Position numbers and translations under genes: made by a program. This document shows, piece by piece, positions 1-8,978 of a DNA stretch of 64,000 nt. Numbering within the stretch: the stretch's first letter is position 1; every line of letters starts with the position of its first letter. The stretch comes from Algorimicrobium echini (GTDB lineage Bacteria > Bacteroidota > Bacteroidia > Flavobacteriales > Flavobacteriaceae). The stretch spans positions 1,178,001 to 1,242,000 of the forward strand of contig NZ_FOVN01000001.1 of the NCBI RefSeq assembly GCF_900115185.1, written 5' to 3'. The notes under the pieces were generated by a model. That model did no database searches. It was not told the origin of the DNA and saw only the letters and a program-made list of their open reading frames with translations.

Positions 1-797
1 GAATTAATACTGCAGAGTTGTCTTACAATAACTCGAAAACCTTATACGATAGAAACAAAGCGCTTTTTGAAAAAGGTGTAATTTCAAAACAGGATTTTGA
101 AAATAGTGAATTAGCTTTAAATCAGGCCAATGAATCCTTACGTCAAGCTCAAAATGATTTTCAAATTATCAAGCAAGGTTCGTTATCTGGAGGCGGTTCA
201 GCAAACACCAACATTGTAGCCCAAATTCCAGGAACAGTTTTAGAAATTCCAGTGCGTGAAGGAGACCAAGTAATTGAAGCTAATAGTTTTAATGCTGGTA
301 CTACAATTGCTACCATTGCTGATATGAGTAAAATGATTTTTGAAGGTAAAGTAGATGAATCTGAAGTTGGAAAAATTGAAGAAGGTAAGGATATTATAGT
401 CGTTCTTGGCGCTATTAATCAGCAAGAATTTCCTTCTAAATTAACCTTTGTGGCACCAAAGGGTATAGAGGAAAATGGCGCTGTACAATTTACTATTAAA
501 GCAGATGTTCAAGTGGATCCATCAGTAAAAATTAGAGCTGGTTACAGTGCTAATGCTGAAATTGAAATGGAAAGTAAAGACAGTGTTATGGTTGTCAAGG
601 AAGCCTTATTGCAATTCAACCGTTTTACAGAGAAGCCTTTTGTGGAAATACAAAAAGAAGATGGGACCTTTGAAGAGAAATATGTGGAATTAGGTATTTC
701 TGATGGAATAAACGTTGAAGTTACAGATGGTATTGGCGAAACGGATAAAATAAAAGTGTGGAATAAAGCAAAAGAAGATAATAATGATGACGATTAA
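1..797 (+). CDS. Efflux transporter periplasmic adaptor subunit (HlyD/MacA family), 5' end missing
   Basis: The reading frame is open to the left window edge, so the N-terminus, including any membrane anchor, is missing; a TTG at 18 is an internal codon. The visible part shows the end of the coiled-coil hairpin (Gln/Asn/Leu-rich, with SKQDFENSE), the second half of the lipoyl-like hybrid (QIPGTVLEIPVREGDQV), a beta-barrel (MIFEGKVDESEVGKI) and a membrane-proximal domain ending in an acidic tail. Adaptors of this family bridge an inner-membrane ABC or RND pump and a TolC channel in the periplasm. The stop overlaps the next gene, a TolC homologue, by 14 bp, which indicates translational coupling. 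A MacB-like ABC permease may lie outside the window. The exact substrate is unknown. Confidence 0.88.
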   Translation, partial: INTAELSYNNSKTLYDRNKALFEKGVISKQDFENSELALNQANESLRQAQNDFQIIKQGSLSGGGSANTNIVAQIPGTVLEIPVREGDQVIEANSFNAGTTIATIADMSKMIFEGKVDESEVGKIEEGKDIIVVLGAINQQEFPSKLTFVAPKGIEENGAVQFTIKADVQVDPSVKIRAGYSANAEIEMESKDSVMVVKEALLQFNRFTEKPFVEIQKEDGTFEEKYVELGISDGINVEVTDGIGETDKIKVWNKAKEDNNDDD

Positions 798-2118
798 TAA
801 ATTACGGACATTAACAGTTATAATACTCGGATTGTCTGGAGGTGTTTTTGCTCAACAAAAAACATGGACACTCCAAGAATGTGTGGATTATGCATTGGAA
901 AACAATATAACTGTTCAGAAGGGCTCAAATACGCTTTTAATTAATGAAGAAGACATAACTGCTGCAAAAGGAAGTCTATTACCATCTTTAGGTGCAAGTG
1001 CTAGGCAAGGACTGTCTCTAGGTAACCAAGAGCTTTTTCCAGGTCAATTTGTAGATAGAACAGCAAATAGTACTAACATTGGTATTAATGTAAATCAGAC
1101 TATCTTTAACGGTTTCAGAAATACTAATTTACACAAACAAGCACAATTAACTTTAGATAGAAACCAACTTGAACTAAACCGCATTAAAGATGACATTTCG
1201 CTAAATGTTGTGAATGCCTATTTAAATATACTATTTAATAAAGAAAATTTAGAAACGGCTCAAGCACAATTAGAATTCTCTACTAAACAGCTTGAGCAGG
1301 TTAAAGCTTTAGTGGATGCAGGTGTTCAAGCTCAAGCTAATACATATGATGCAGAGGCAACTGTGAGCAGTGATGAGCAAAACTTAACAGTGGCTGAAAA
1401 TAATTACAATTTAGCTATTTTAAGCTTATCACAGCTTTTGCAATTACCATATGAAGGCTTTAATGTTGAAATTATTGAGGTTGATAGTCCTTCAGCGGCA
1501 TTGATGTATGAGGATATTGGTCCAATTCTAGAGTATGCCTATAATAATCGTTACGAGATAAAAGTAGCTGAAAAAAATATAGAAGGAGCTGAATTGAATA
1601 CTGAAATTTCTAAAGGAGGTTATTTGCCAAATGTTTCGTTTAGTTATGGCTTTGGTTCTAATGTTTTTTATACAAATTTACAAGATGATGAGGCAACTTT
1701 TATGAATCAATTAAATGATAATAAAGCCCATAGTTTTTCTCTAAATATTGGAATTCCTATTTTTTCGCAGTTTCAGAATAAAACAGCTGTTGCAAAAGCT
1801 AAAATTCAGAAAGAAAATAGCAAATTAGATTTAGAACAAGCAAAATTAGATTTAGAAAGTAACATACAGCGTGCTTTTACCGATGCTCAAGCTGCATTAA
1901 AAGCCTATGAAGCTTCAAAAAAATCTGTAGCTGCTCAAAAATTATCTTTTGAAAACGCTCAAGAACGCTATACTTTGGGGAGTATGAATACCTTCGATTT
2001 AGAACAATCACGTATTCAACTTATAAATGCTCAATCTCGTTTAATAAATGCAAAATATGATTTTGTATTTAAAACAAAAGTATTAGATTTCTATTTAGGA
2101 AAACCAATAACACAGTAA
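784..2118 (+). CDS. TolC family outer membrane efflux protein
   Basis: A 444-residue protein with a signal peptide (MTINKLRTLTVIILGLSGGVFAQ), then two repeated outer membrane efflux domains rich in Ala/Gln/Leu heptads that form the alpha-barrel (for example LELNRIKDDISLNVVNAYL and LDLEQAKLDLESNIQRAF). Length is typical for TolC. It would form the trimeric channel through which the adaptor encoded upstream exports its substrate. The start overlaps the adaptor stop by 14 bp, so the two are one operon. A second ATG directly follows the first, so the start could be three bases later. Family assignment is firm; substrate unknown. Confidence 0.92.
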   Translation: MMTINKLRTLTVIILGLSGGVFAQQKTWTLQECVDYALENNITVQKGSNTLLINEEDITAAKGSLLPSLGASARQGLSLGNQELFPGQFVDRTANSTNIGINVNQTIFNGFRNTNLHKQAQLTLDRNQLELNRIKDDISLNVVNAYLNILFNKENLETAQAQLEFSTKQLEQVKALVDAGVQAQANTYDAEATVSSDEQNLTVAENNYNLAILSLSQLLQLPYEGFNVEIIEVDSPSAALMYEDIGPILEYAYNNRYEIKVAEKNIEGAELNTEISKGGYLPNVSFSYGFGSNVFYTNLQDDEATFMNQLNDNKAHSFSLNIGIPIFSQFQNKTAVAKAKIQKENSKLDLEQAKLDLESNIQRAFTDAQAALKAYEASKKSVAAQKLSFENAQERYTLGSMNTFDLEQSRIQLINAQSRLINAKYDFVFKTKVLDFYLGKPITQ

Positions 2119-2122
2119 TTTA

Positions 2123-2794
2123 GTGGCAATTATATTAAGTATAGAAACAGCAACAACTAATTGTTCGGTCTCTCTTTCTAAAGCAGGAGAGACTTTTGCT
2201 TTAAAAGAAGATAATAGTAATGGCTTTTCGCATGCCGAACGTCTACATATTTTTATCAATGCTATTTTGAAAGAAAATAGCATTGATAAATCTGAAATAG
2301 CAGCAATTGCAGTTAGCAAAGGTCCAGGTTCTTATACTGGCTTACGCATTGGAGTTTCGGCGGCAAAAGGCTTGTGTTTTGCTTTAAATATTCCGTTAAT
2401 TAGTATTTCTACTTTAGAAGCTTTAGCGCATCAGGTACAGATTTCAGAAGGTATGATAATTCCTATGTTGGATGCAAGACGCATGGAAGTCTACGCAGCG
2501 GTTTATCAAGCTAATTACGAGCCAATAAGGGGTATTGAAGCCGAGGTTTTAAATGAAACATCCTATATGGTTTTTTTACAGAGAGGTTTGGTGTATTTTG
2601 TTGGTAATGCTGTGGAAAAAACGAAAACTCTTATAACACATTCCAATGCCGTTTTCGTGGAAAACAAATTGCCATCGGCAAAAGAAATGGGTGCTTTAGC
2701 TTTTAGCAAGTATCAAAAAAGCGACACCGAAGATGTCGCTTATTTTGAGCCTTATTATTTAAAAGATTTCGTGGCTTTAAAACCAAAATCTTAA
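2123..2794 (+). CDS. tsaB: tRNA threonylcarbamoyladenosine biosynthesis protein TsaB
   Basis: A 223-residue ASKHA-fold protein beginning ILSIETATTNCSVSL, with the TsaB signature SKGPGSYTGLRIGVSAAKGL near residues 67-86. TsaB is the inactive paralogue and scaffold of TsaD in the complex that makes t6A37 on ANN-decoding tRNAs in the cytoplasm. The start is GTG, four bases after the tolC-like stop. No in-frame ATG lies nearby, and this start gives the usual N-terminus. The 3' end (about 2715-2741) also carries the hairpin that appears to terminate the convergent mscS-type gene. Confidence 0.93.
   Translation: MAIILSIETATTNCSVSLSKAGETFALKEDNSNGFSHAERLHIFINAILKENSIDKSEIAAIAVSKGPGSYTGLRIGVSAAKGLCFALNIPLISISTLEALAHQVQISEGMIIPMLDARRMEVYAAVYQANYEPIRGIEAEVLNETSYMVFLQRGLVYFVGNAVEKTKTLITHSNAVFVENKLPSAKEMGALAFSKYQKSDTEDVAYFEPYYLKDFVALKPKS
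2715..2741 (-). terminator. Intrinsic terminator of the mscS-type gene, lying inside the 3' end of tsaB
   Basis: An inverted repeat pairs 2719-2726 with 2734-2741 (arms of 8 bp, extendable through a G-T pair and a C-G pair). On the minus strand it is followed by a run of six T (A run at 2715-2720). The minus-strand gene stops at 2801, so transcription would end about 60-85 bp further on, within convergent tsaB coding sequence. Confidence 0.6.
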
Positions 2795-2800
2795 CAAGTA

Positions 2801-3619
2801 TTATCCTTGTTTTTGTATTTCTACTTGGTGTGGGTAAGGGATATCAATTCCGGCTGCATCTAGAGCTTCTTTTGTTTGCTCAATGATATCAAACTTAACG
2901 GTCCAATAGTCTTCTTTCTTAACCCAAACGCGTGTAAAGAAATTAATGGAACTATCTGCTAATTCAGAAACATTTACTGCTGTAGCAGGTTCTTTTAAAA
3001 CTAATGGGTGCGAATTAACTACACCCAAAAGGACGTCTTTGGTCTTTTTAATGTCTGAATCATAACCAACGCCAAAGGTAAAGTCTACACGACGCGTATC
3101 TTCAGTACTATAATTAACAATATTACCGTTTGATAATGCACCATTTGGAATAATTATTTCCTTGTTGTCGGTTGTGTTTAGTTTTGTTGTAAAAATTTCA
3201 ATTTCTTTAACCGTACCACTTTCACCTTGGGCTTCAATAAAATCGCCAATTTTAATAGGTTTAAAAATCATTAAAAGAACACCACCTGCAAAATTACCTA
3301 AAGAACCCTGTAAAGCCAAGCCGATAGCTAAACCTGCAGCAGCTATTACAGCAGCAAAAGAAGTGGTTGGAACACCTAAAGTACCTAATAAAGTAATTAC
3401 TAATAAAACTTTAAGGAGCGCACTCATTAGGTTTAATAGAAATTTTTTCAGGCTTTCCTCATAATGCCCCTTGTCTAGTATTTTTCTTACAGCCTTAAGT
3501 AACTTTTTAATAATCCAAGAGCCTACAATCCATATTACAATGGCTCCAATAATTTTTAAGCCATAGGTTGTTGCAAAACCAATTGCTTGGTCAATCCAAT
3601 AATCTAAATTTTTATCCAT
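2801..3619 (-). CDS. Small-conductance mechanosensitive ion channel family protein (MscS)
   Basis: A 272-residue protein with three predicted N-terminal membrane helices (about 17-37, 60-80 and 85-105). The pore-lining third helix is Gly/Ala-rich (AAGLAIGLALQGSLGNFAGG), as in MscS TM3. A beta domain (PIKIGDFIEAQGESGTVKEI) and the C-terminal cytoplasmic vestibule follow. It opens under membrane tension to release solutes during hypo-osmotic shock. The gene is monocistronic, convergent with tsaB (6 bp between stops). Length is close to the 286 residues of E. coli MscS. Confidence 0.93.
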   Translation of the reverse strand: MDKNLDYWIDQAIGFATTYGLKIIGAIVIWIVGSWIIKKLLKAVRKILDKGHYEESLKKFLLNLMSALLKVLLVITLLGTLGVPTTSFAAVIAAAGLAIGLALQGSLGNFAGGVLLMIFKPIKIGDFIEAQGESGTVKEIEIFTTKLNTTDNKEIIIPNGALSNGNIVNYSTEDTRRVDFTFGVGYDSDIKKTKDVLLGVVNSHPLVLKEPATAVNVSELADSSINFFTRVWVKKEDYWTVKFDIIEQTKEALDAAGIDIPYPHQVEIQKQG

Positions 3620-3671
3620 ATTTATTAAACGAGTTTAGTTGAAAAGCAAATTTAGGGATTATCTAACAGTT

Positions 3672-4040
3672 CTAAAAATTATAGAAACGTAAAATAATGA
3701 TTAACAGGCATATAATGCTTGGCACCGCTTGTATGTAAAATAACTTCTGTTTTTTGGTGGAATACGCACCGTAAATACCTGCTATAATTATACAGATTAA
3801 AAAGAAAATTAACAGCCGATAATCATTTAAATAAAGGCTAAATAGAAGTCCTGCAGCTAAAAATCCATTATATAAACCTTGATTGGCAGCTAGGATTTTA
3901 GTTTCTTCGGCAAAGACTTTCGATTTGAGCCCAAATGCCTTAATTCCTTTTGGCTTGGTCCATTGGAACATTTCTAAATACATAAAATAAATGTGTTCAA
4001 TAGCAATAAGAACAACCAGGAAAGGAATCAGTATATCCAT
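3672..4040 (-). CDS. DUF1304 family small membrane protein
   Basis: A 122-residue protein with four hydrophobic segments (about 2-20, 52-70, 75-93, 103-119). The N-terminus (LIPFLVVLIAIEHIYFMYLEMFQW), the motif FAEETKILAANQGLYNGFLAAGL and the YGAYSTKK stretch match what is known of the DUF1304 family. Its function is unknown; it is an inner-membrane protein by prediction. It lies downstream of the dodecin gene on the same strand, but an intrinsic terminator stands between them. Confidence 0.85.
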   Translation of the reverse strand: MDILIPFLVVLIAIEHIYFMYLEMFQWTKPKGIKAFGLKSKVFAEETKILAANQGLYNGFLAAGLLFSLYLNDYRLLIFFLICIIIAGIYGAYSTKKQKLFYIQAVPSIICLLIIILRFYNF

Positions 4041-4051
4041 AAGGTATGTAT

Positions 4052-4073
4052 AAAAAACGCCCTAAAAAGGGCG
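4052..4073 (-). terminator. Intrinsic terminator after the dodecin gene
   Basis: The arms CGCCCT (4058-4063) and AGGGCG (4068-4073) enclose a 4-base loop. On the minus strand the hairpin is followed by six T (A run at 4052-4057). It lies 14 bp after the dodecin stop. Confidence 0.75.
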
Positions 4074-4086
4074 GTTTTAATAGATG

Positions 4087-4287
4087 TTATTTAACCTCGA
4101 AGGTTATTTTAATATTCACTCTAAATTCAGTTACATTATCGCCATTAACAATGGCGCTTTGTTCTTTAACATAAACCGACCGAATATTTTTTACTGTTTT
4201 AGATGCTTCTTTAACTGCTTTTCGCGTGGCATCTTCCCAACTCGTTTCAGAATTTGATAATACTTCAATAACTTTTAAAATAGCCAT
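4087..4287 (-). CDS. Dodecin family flavin-binding protein
   Basis: A 66-residue protein with the dodecin pattern: KVIEVLSNSETSWEDA (the Trp that stacks on flavin), a helix AVKEASKTVKNIRSVYV, and two beta strands ending FRVNIKITFEV. Dodecins form hollow dodecamers that store or buffer FMN, riboflavin or related cofactors in the cytoplasm. Length is normal. A terminator follows, so it is probably transcribed on its own or with the upstream NifU-like gene (56 bp between them). Confidence 0.93.
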   Translation of the reverse strand: MAILKVIEVLSNSETSWEDATRKAVKEASKTVKNIRSVYVKEQSAIVNGDNVTEFRVNIKITFEVK

Positions 4288-4343
4288 AATTTTTAGGTTT
4301 TAATTATGCTAATAAGTTACTAATTATTAATCAAATAATAAAA

Positions 4344-5246
4344 TTAACCATTTAATGCTTCAACGGTTTCTACACGTCCTTTAAGCATTTCTTTTAGCAT
4401 ATTCTCAATTCCATTTTTGAGCGTAAATGTAGAAGACGGACAACCACTACAAGCGCCTTGTAAAATAACCTTAACGGTTTTAGTATCTGGATTATAAGAT
4501 TCAAATTGAATATTTCCACCATCACTAGCTACTGCTGGCTTAATATATTCTTCTAAAATATTAATGATTTCTTTCGATGTATCATCTCGGGACTCATAGG
4601 CTTCATCTAATTTATCACTCGATTTATTTAAAACGTCTTGTGCATTAGAATTGACAATTTCTTTACCGTTTTCAATAAATGAGCGAATAAACTCACGCAC
4701 TTCCATGGTAATGGTTTCCCATTCTGCCATATCATATTTGGTTACAGAAATATAATTTTCTTCCATAAACACACTTTTTACAAAAGGGAAATGAAATAAT
4801 TCTGTGGCTAATGGTGAAACTTTTGCTTCGTCTATTGATGTAAACTCATAAGTGGCAGTTACTAATTTTTTATTCGCTACAAACTTTATTACAGCTGGAT
4901 TTGGCGTGCTTTCTGCGTAAACGGTAACAGGTATTTTTTTTACGCTTGTTGTATCTGTTACAACAACAGCGCCCGAATTTAAATACTCTGTAATTTGTTC
5001 GGCAACTTCCTCTTGAACGTCAGACCACTCGACAATATTAAAGCGTTCAATAGCAATAAAATTGCTAGATATATATACCTTCTTTACAAAAGGCAGATAA
5101 AATAATTGTTGCGCTAAAGGCGAATTTTTTGCTTCGTCAATATTATTAAATTCAAAGCTTTGATGCTTGGTTATAAACTGATTAAGTTCAAATTTAATGA
5201 TGGTATTGTTGGAAGTTTCTTGAATGGAAACTGTATATGGATTCAT
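4344..5246 (-). CDS. NifU family Fe-S protein with two Nfu N-terminal domains
   Basis: A 300-residue protein. Residues about 110-195 are an Nfu N-terminal domain (ESTPNPAVIKFVANK). Residues 5-95 look like a diverged copy of it, with the same order of SPLA, LFYLPFVKKVYIS and the NFIAIERF strand. Residues 225-300 are the NifU C-terminal domain with the cluster-binding pair C266-x-x-C269 (ACSGCPSS). Such proteins carry [4Fe-4S] clusters to target enzymes in the cytoplasm. The tandem N-terminal domains make it longer than the usual Nfu of about 200 residues. A possible -7 box lies at 5264-5271. Confidence 0.9.
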   Translation of the reverse strand: MNPYTVSIQETSNNTIIKFELNQFITKHQSFEFNNIDEAKNSPLAQQLFYLPFVKKVYISSNFIAIERFNIVEWSDVQEEVAEQITEYLNSGAVVVTDTTSVKKIPVTVYAESTPNPAVIKFVANKKLVTATYEFTSIDEAKVSPLATELFHFPFVKSVFMEENYISVTKYDMAEWETITMEVREFIRSFIENGKEIVNSNAQDVLNKSSDKLDEAYESRDDTSKEIINILEEYIKPAVASDGGNIQFESYNPDTKTVKVILQGACSGCPSSTFTLKNGIENMLKEMLKGRVETVEALNG

Positions 5247-5263
5247 GATAAATATATTTTTTG

Positions 5264-5271
5264 CAAAAATA
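5264..5271 (-). promoter_or_regulatory. Possible -7 box for the NifU-like gene
   Basis: The minus strand reads TATTTTTG, matching the Bacteroidota -7 consensus TAnnTTTG, 18 bp before the start codon. No clear TTTG -33 element is seen at the right spacing, so support is partial. Confidence 0.35.
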
Positions 5272-5402
5272 CTAAAAGAAAACTACAGATATCCATATAT
5301 TTGAGTTTTAATGCTCGGTAAAAATAGTGTTGAAACTTTATTAATTTCATGAATCTTGATAAGCTTTAACTTTTGAAATGAAGTGATAAAAAGTAATTTT
5401 TA

Positions 5403-5410
5403 TATATTTG
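5403..5410 (+). promoter_or_regulatory. Possible -7 box for the PorP/SprF gene
   Basis: TATATTTG fits the TAnnTTTG consensus about 93 bp before the ATG at 5503. The nearest upstream TTTG (5372-5375) is 27 bp away, longer than the usual 17-23, so only the -7 element is supported. Confidence 0.35.
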
Positions 5411-5502
5411 GTCGCGGATTTATAATTTTTTTATAAAAACCGAGTTTAAATAAGGATAAAGATTTAGTGTTCTTTTTACCAATCTACCTTGAAATATATA
5501 CT

Positions 5503-6504
5503 ATGAGAATGAAAAGGTTTATTTTAATAGCAGTTGTTGCCTTTTTTACACAATTTGTAAAAGCCCAAGAGGGACTCCCTATTTATACCGATTATCTTAC
5601 TGATAATTATTATTTAATCCATCCATCTATGGCTGGTGTTGCTAATTGTGCCAAAATACGAATGACAGGCAGACAGCAATGGTTTGGTCATGAAAACGCT
5701 CCGAAATTGCTAACAGTAAGTGCCAACGGTAGAATAGGTGATTCAAATTCTGGTATAGGTGCTATTTTTTATACGGACAAAAATGGGTATCACTCTCAAA
5801 ACGGTGCTTATTTGACCTATGCTTACCAATTAATGTTTTCTAGAAATGAAGTAGACTTAAACATGCTGTCTTTTGGGTTGAGTGTTGGTGCTATTCAATA
5901 TAAATTAGATGAAACGGCATTTTTGAATGAATTACCAGACCGAATTATTTCTGGTATCGAGCAAAGTTCAACCAATTTTAATATCGATTTTGGATTTTCA
6001 TATTTCTTGTATAACTTTTATGCACACGCTACTGTTAAAAATATTTTAGATAATGAAGGTATCAATAACGATATTGAAATTACTAGCAATTTAAGACGCT
6101 TTTTATTCTCTACAGGTATTGTTTTAGGCAAGTTTGGTAGTGAATGGAGTTATGAGCCGTCTGTTATGTTTCAATATAAAGATGGTACTAAAGAATCATC
6201 TATAGATATCAACGCCAAGGTTTATAAGGAAATGGATTTTGGAAAACTTTGGGGTGGATTATCCTACCGTCGTAGTTTAGATGGTGCCGAGTTTATAGAA
6301 AATAACAACGTGAGTAGTCAGAAACTACAATATATTTCACCACTTGTAGGTGTTAATTTTAAAGAGTTTATGTTTGCGTATACCTATTCATACCAATCAA
6401 ATTCTGTCGTGTTTAATAATGGTGGTTTTCACCAAATTACATTAGGTTATAACTTTGGATGTAGAAAAGAACGTTACCACTGTAATTGTCCTGCTATTAA
6501 CTAA
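5503..6504 (+). CDS. PorP/SprF family type IX secretion system membrane protein
   Basis: About 333 residues from the chosen ATG at 5503, which gives a normal signal peptide (MRMKRFILIAVVAFFTQFVKAQ). An earlier in-frame GTG at 5467 would add 12 residues that do not look like a leader. The mature protein opens EGLPIYTDYLTDNYYLIHPSMAG, with the NPA-like repeat typical of PorP/SprF. It continues as an outer-membrane beta-barrel and ends in a short Cys/His tail (CRKERYHCNCPAIN). The family works with the type IX secretion machinery and gliding-motility adhesins; many lone paralogues have no defined cargo. A terminator follows at 6531. Confidence 0.9.
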   Translation: MRMKRFILIAVVAFFTQFVKAQEGLPIYTDYLTDNYYLIHPSMAGVANCAKIRMTGRQQWFGHENAPKLLTVSANGRIGDSNSGIGAIFYTDKNGYHSQNGAYLTYAYQLMFSRNEVDLNMLSFGLSVGAIQYKLDETAFLNELPDRIISGIEQSSTNFNIDFGFSYFLYNFYAHATVKNILDNEGINNDIEITSNLRRFLFSTGIVLGKFGSEWSYEPSVMFQYKDGTKESSIDINAKVYKEMDFGKLWGGLSYRRSLDGAEFIENNNVSSQKLQYISPLVGVNFKEFMFAYTYSYQSNSVVFNNGGFHQITLGYNFGCRKERYHCNCPAIN

Positions 6505-6530
6505 AATAAAGTCAGAAACATATATTTTAA

Positions 6531-6557
6531 ACTCGGAATACTATTCCGAGTTTTTTT
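6531..6557 (+). terminator. Intrinsic terminator after the PorP/SprF gene
   Basis: Perfect 9-bp arms ACTCGGAAT (6531-6539) and ATTCCGAGT (6543-6551) with a 3-base loop are followed by seven T. It isolates the PorP/SprF gene from the sensor kinase gene at 6737. Confidence 0.85.
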
Positions 6558-6736
6558 ATGCAGTAAATTTTTGTTTAAATAAAAACAAGAATGTGTGTAT
6601 ATACAGTTTTAATTAGGGAATGGCTTTAATCAATTCGTAAAAAACGCTTTTTTGCTCAAAACAAAGGCGATATTTACAAATCAGTATTTTAATATACCGC
6701 CTAAAGTGCGTAAGTTTATACGAACAAATTTGAATA

Positions 6737-8902
6737 ATGAAGCCCATATTAAACCCCATTTTATTATTGTGTTGTTGTTTTTATTTAAATATAGCTTTTT
6801 CGCAAAACACACAAACACCATCGAATAGGCAGCAAGCTGTTTTTACCGTTCGAGGATCTGTATATGATGCTGAATTTAGTAAACCTATTCCGCAAGTTAA
6901 TATAGAAGTTAATGGAGGCGCTTACACGACAACCAATATGGCTGGCGATTTTAGAATTCAAGTAAAAAACGGTGATGAACTGGTTGTTAAGCATAAAGAT
7001 TTCCAAACGGTTTACTATACAATAAAAAATAATGAACGTATTAAAATTGAAGTTCGTGCTAATAAAGGGTTATCGGAACAACCAAAAAGAATACAGGCCT
7101 TATCATTCAACGCTTCAATAGATTCTGCTGAAACCTACTTAAAAACAGATATTGAAAAAAGTCTACAATTTATTACTGAAGCACTTTCTAAAAGTCGTTC
7201 TATAAATGAAAATGCGCAAGTATATGAAGTGCTTGGAGATTTATATATCTTTTGGAAACAGTATGATATAGCTATTAGTAATTATCGAATTAGTCTTCAA
7301 AGCGTGTCAACCAATGCTGTTTTGTTAAAGTTAGCCAAAGCCTATTGGTTTAATAAAAACTATCAAGAAAGTATCACGACATATAAAAGTATTAAAAAGT
7401 TAGATTTAAGTAACTGGCAGCAAGTTGTTTTACAGGAAGGACTTGGTGATACATACTATAGTATACAGGATTATTCAAATGCCTTAAAAGCTTATAATAG
7501 CGCACTTGAGAAAGCAAATCAGTATAAAATTAAAGCAAAAATAACCGATTTAAATTCGAAAATAGCTCAAGTTTTTAGCGAGACTGGTAACGACAAGGAA
7601 GCCGCAGGATATTTTAATAATGCTTTGACATTGGCATCCCAAGAAACGAAATCTCGAGCCGTAGAAGAAAAAGTTAAGGTCGCAGATTTTAAAAATAGAA
7701 GCCGCAATTTTGATAATGAAATTGAGCTTCGTAAGCAAGCCATTGAAGATCTTAAAGACATAGAAATCGACTCAACCATTGGCAATGAGAGTTCATTAAC
7801 CATTCAGAAGCAAAATTATAAAATTGGAAATGCCTATTATTTACAGAAGGATTTTGATAGTGCCAAGGCCTATTTAGAAAAAAGTATTGACGAAGCCAGT
7901 GAAAAAAATGATTTGGTGGTTGCTAAAGATGCCAAGCGTAAATTATCTGAAGTTTATAGTAGTTCTGGAGAGTATGATAAAGCACTAGAAACTTACAAAG
8001 AATATACTGATTTAGTTGAAGCTCTGTACATAAAAAAAGAACAAGAAATTATTCAAGCAGCCAGATTTAGTAAAGAAATTGCAGAAAAGCAAAATCGGAT
8101 TACGAGTTTGGAATCAGATAGGCAATTATCCGAAAGTAAGTACCAATTAACATCTGAACGAAATAAGCGTCAGCAGCTCATTATTTATTCTTTAATTGGC
8201 GGTTTACTCTTATTAATGGTTACGGCTTACTTTATGTACAAATACATTAAACAACAGCGTTTAGCTAATAATTTGCTAGCATTAAAATCCTTGCGAAGCC
8301 AAATGAATCCGCATTTTATTTTTAACGCTTTAAACTCGGTTAATAGTTTTATAGCTTCTAATGATGAACGTACAGCCAACCGATATCTATCAGATTTTTC
8401 TCAACTTATGCGGTCTGTTTTAGAAAATAGTGAAGCCGATTTTATTCCTTTGGAAAAAGAAATTGCTTTGTTAGAACTTTATACCAAATTGGAACACTTC
8501 CGATTTCAAGATAAATTTGATTACGAGATAACCGTATCTGACAATGTTGTTGTTTCTGATTTTCAAATTCCGCCAATGCTATTACAACCATATATAGAAA
8601 ATGCGGTTTGGCATGGTTTGCGTTATAAAACCACAAAAGGCTTTTTGTCTATTAAAATTGATAAAAAAAGTCATTCAGAAGTTACTATAACTATTACAGA
8701 TAATGGGATTGGGCGTAAACGATCCAAAGATTTAAAAACCAACAATCAGAAAAAGCATAATTCACAAGGTATGAGTAATATAAAGAAACGCGTGTCTATT
8801 TTGAATGATATGTATCAGGATAAAGTAGCAGTAACCATATCTAACTTTCAGGAATTGGAAGACACAGGGACTCATGTCGAAGTTACCTTAAAAAAGGATT
8901 AG
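6737..8902 (+). CDS. TPR-containing LytS-type sensor histidine kinase
   Basis: A 721-residue protein. After a signal peptide (to about residue 23) comes a carboxypeptidase-regulatory-like beta-sandwich (about 35-105, VRGSVYDAEFSKPIPQVNI). TPR repeats (about 130-430) and a coiled coil follow, then one membrane helix (about 481-503). The His_kinase domain has the phosphoacceptor H526 in SQMNPHFIFNALNSVNSF, and a HATPase lid with DNGIGRK. The kinase is expected to sense through its periplasmic TPR part and phosphorylate the LytTR regulator encoded 76 bp downstream. The stimulus is unknown. The domain order is common in Bacteroidota. Confidence 0.92.
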   Translation: MKPILNPILLLCCCFYLNIAFSQNTQTPSNRQQAVFTVRGSVYDAEFSKPIPQVNIEVNGGAYTTTNMAGDFRIQVKNGDELVVKHKDFQTVYYTIKNNERIKIEVRANKGLSEQPKRIQALSFNASIDSAETYLKTDIEKSLQFITEALSKSRSINENAQVYEVLGDLYIFWKQYDIAISNYRISLQSVSTNAVLLKLAKAYWFNKNYQESITTYKSIKKLDLSNWQQVVLQEGLGDTYYSIQDYSNALKAYNSALEKANQYKIKAKITDLNSKIAQVFSETGNDKEAAGYFNNALTLASQETKSRAVEEKVKVADFKNRSRNFDNEIELRKQAIEDLKDIEIDSTIGNESSLTIQKQNYKIGNAYYLQKDFDSAKAYLEKSIDEASEKNDLVVAKDAKRKLSEVYSSSGEYDKALETYKEYTDLVEALYIKKEQEIIQAARFSKEIAEKQNRITSLESDRQLSESKYQLTSERNKRQQLIIYSLIGGLLLLMVTAYFMYKYIKQQRLANNLLALKSLRSQMNPHFIFNALNSVNSFIASNDERTANRYLSDFSQLMRSVLENSEADFIPLEKEIALLELYTKLEHFRFQDKFDYEITVSDNVVVSDFQIPPMLLQPYIENAVWHGLRYKTTKGFLSIKIDKKSHSEVTITITDNGIGRKRSKDLKTNNQKKHNSQGMSNIKKRVSILNDMYQDKVAVTISNFQELEDTGTHVEVTLKKD

Positions 8903-8978
8903 AATTTTTAAAAACAGAAGTTTTAAATTAATAACAAACATACAATAATAGATTCCCAAATCTAAAAACCATACGCAT

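Noticed and set aside
3162-3464. Plus-strand ORF of 100 codons antisense to the MscS gene
   Set aside because: It is a shadow of the well-supported mscS-type frame, with low-complexity Lys/Pro/Ala composition.
5467-5502. Upstream GTG start for the PorP/SprF gene
   Set aside because: It adds 12 residues ahead of a proper signal peptide that starts at ATG 5503.
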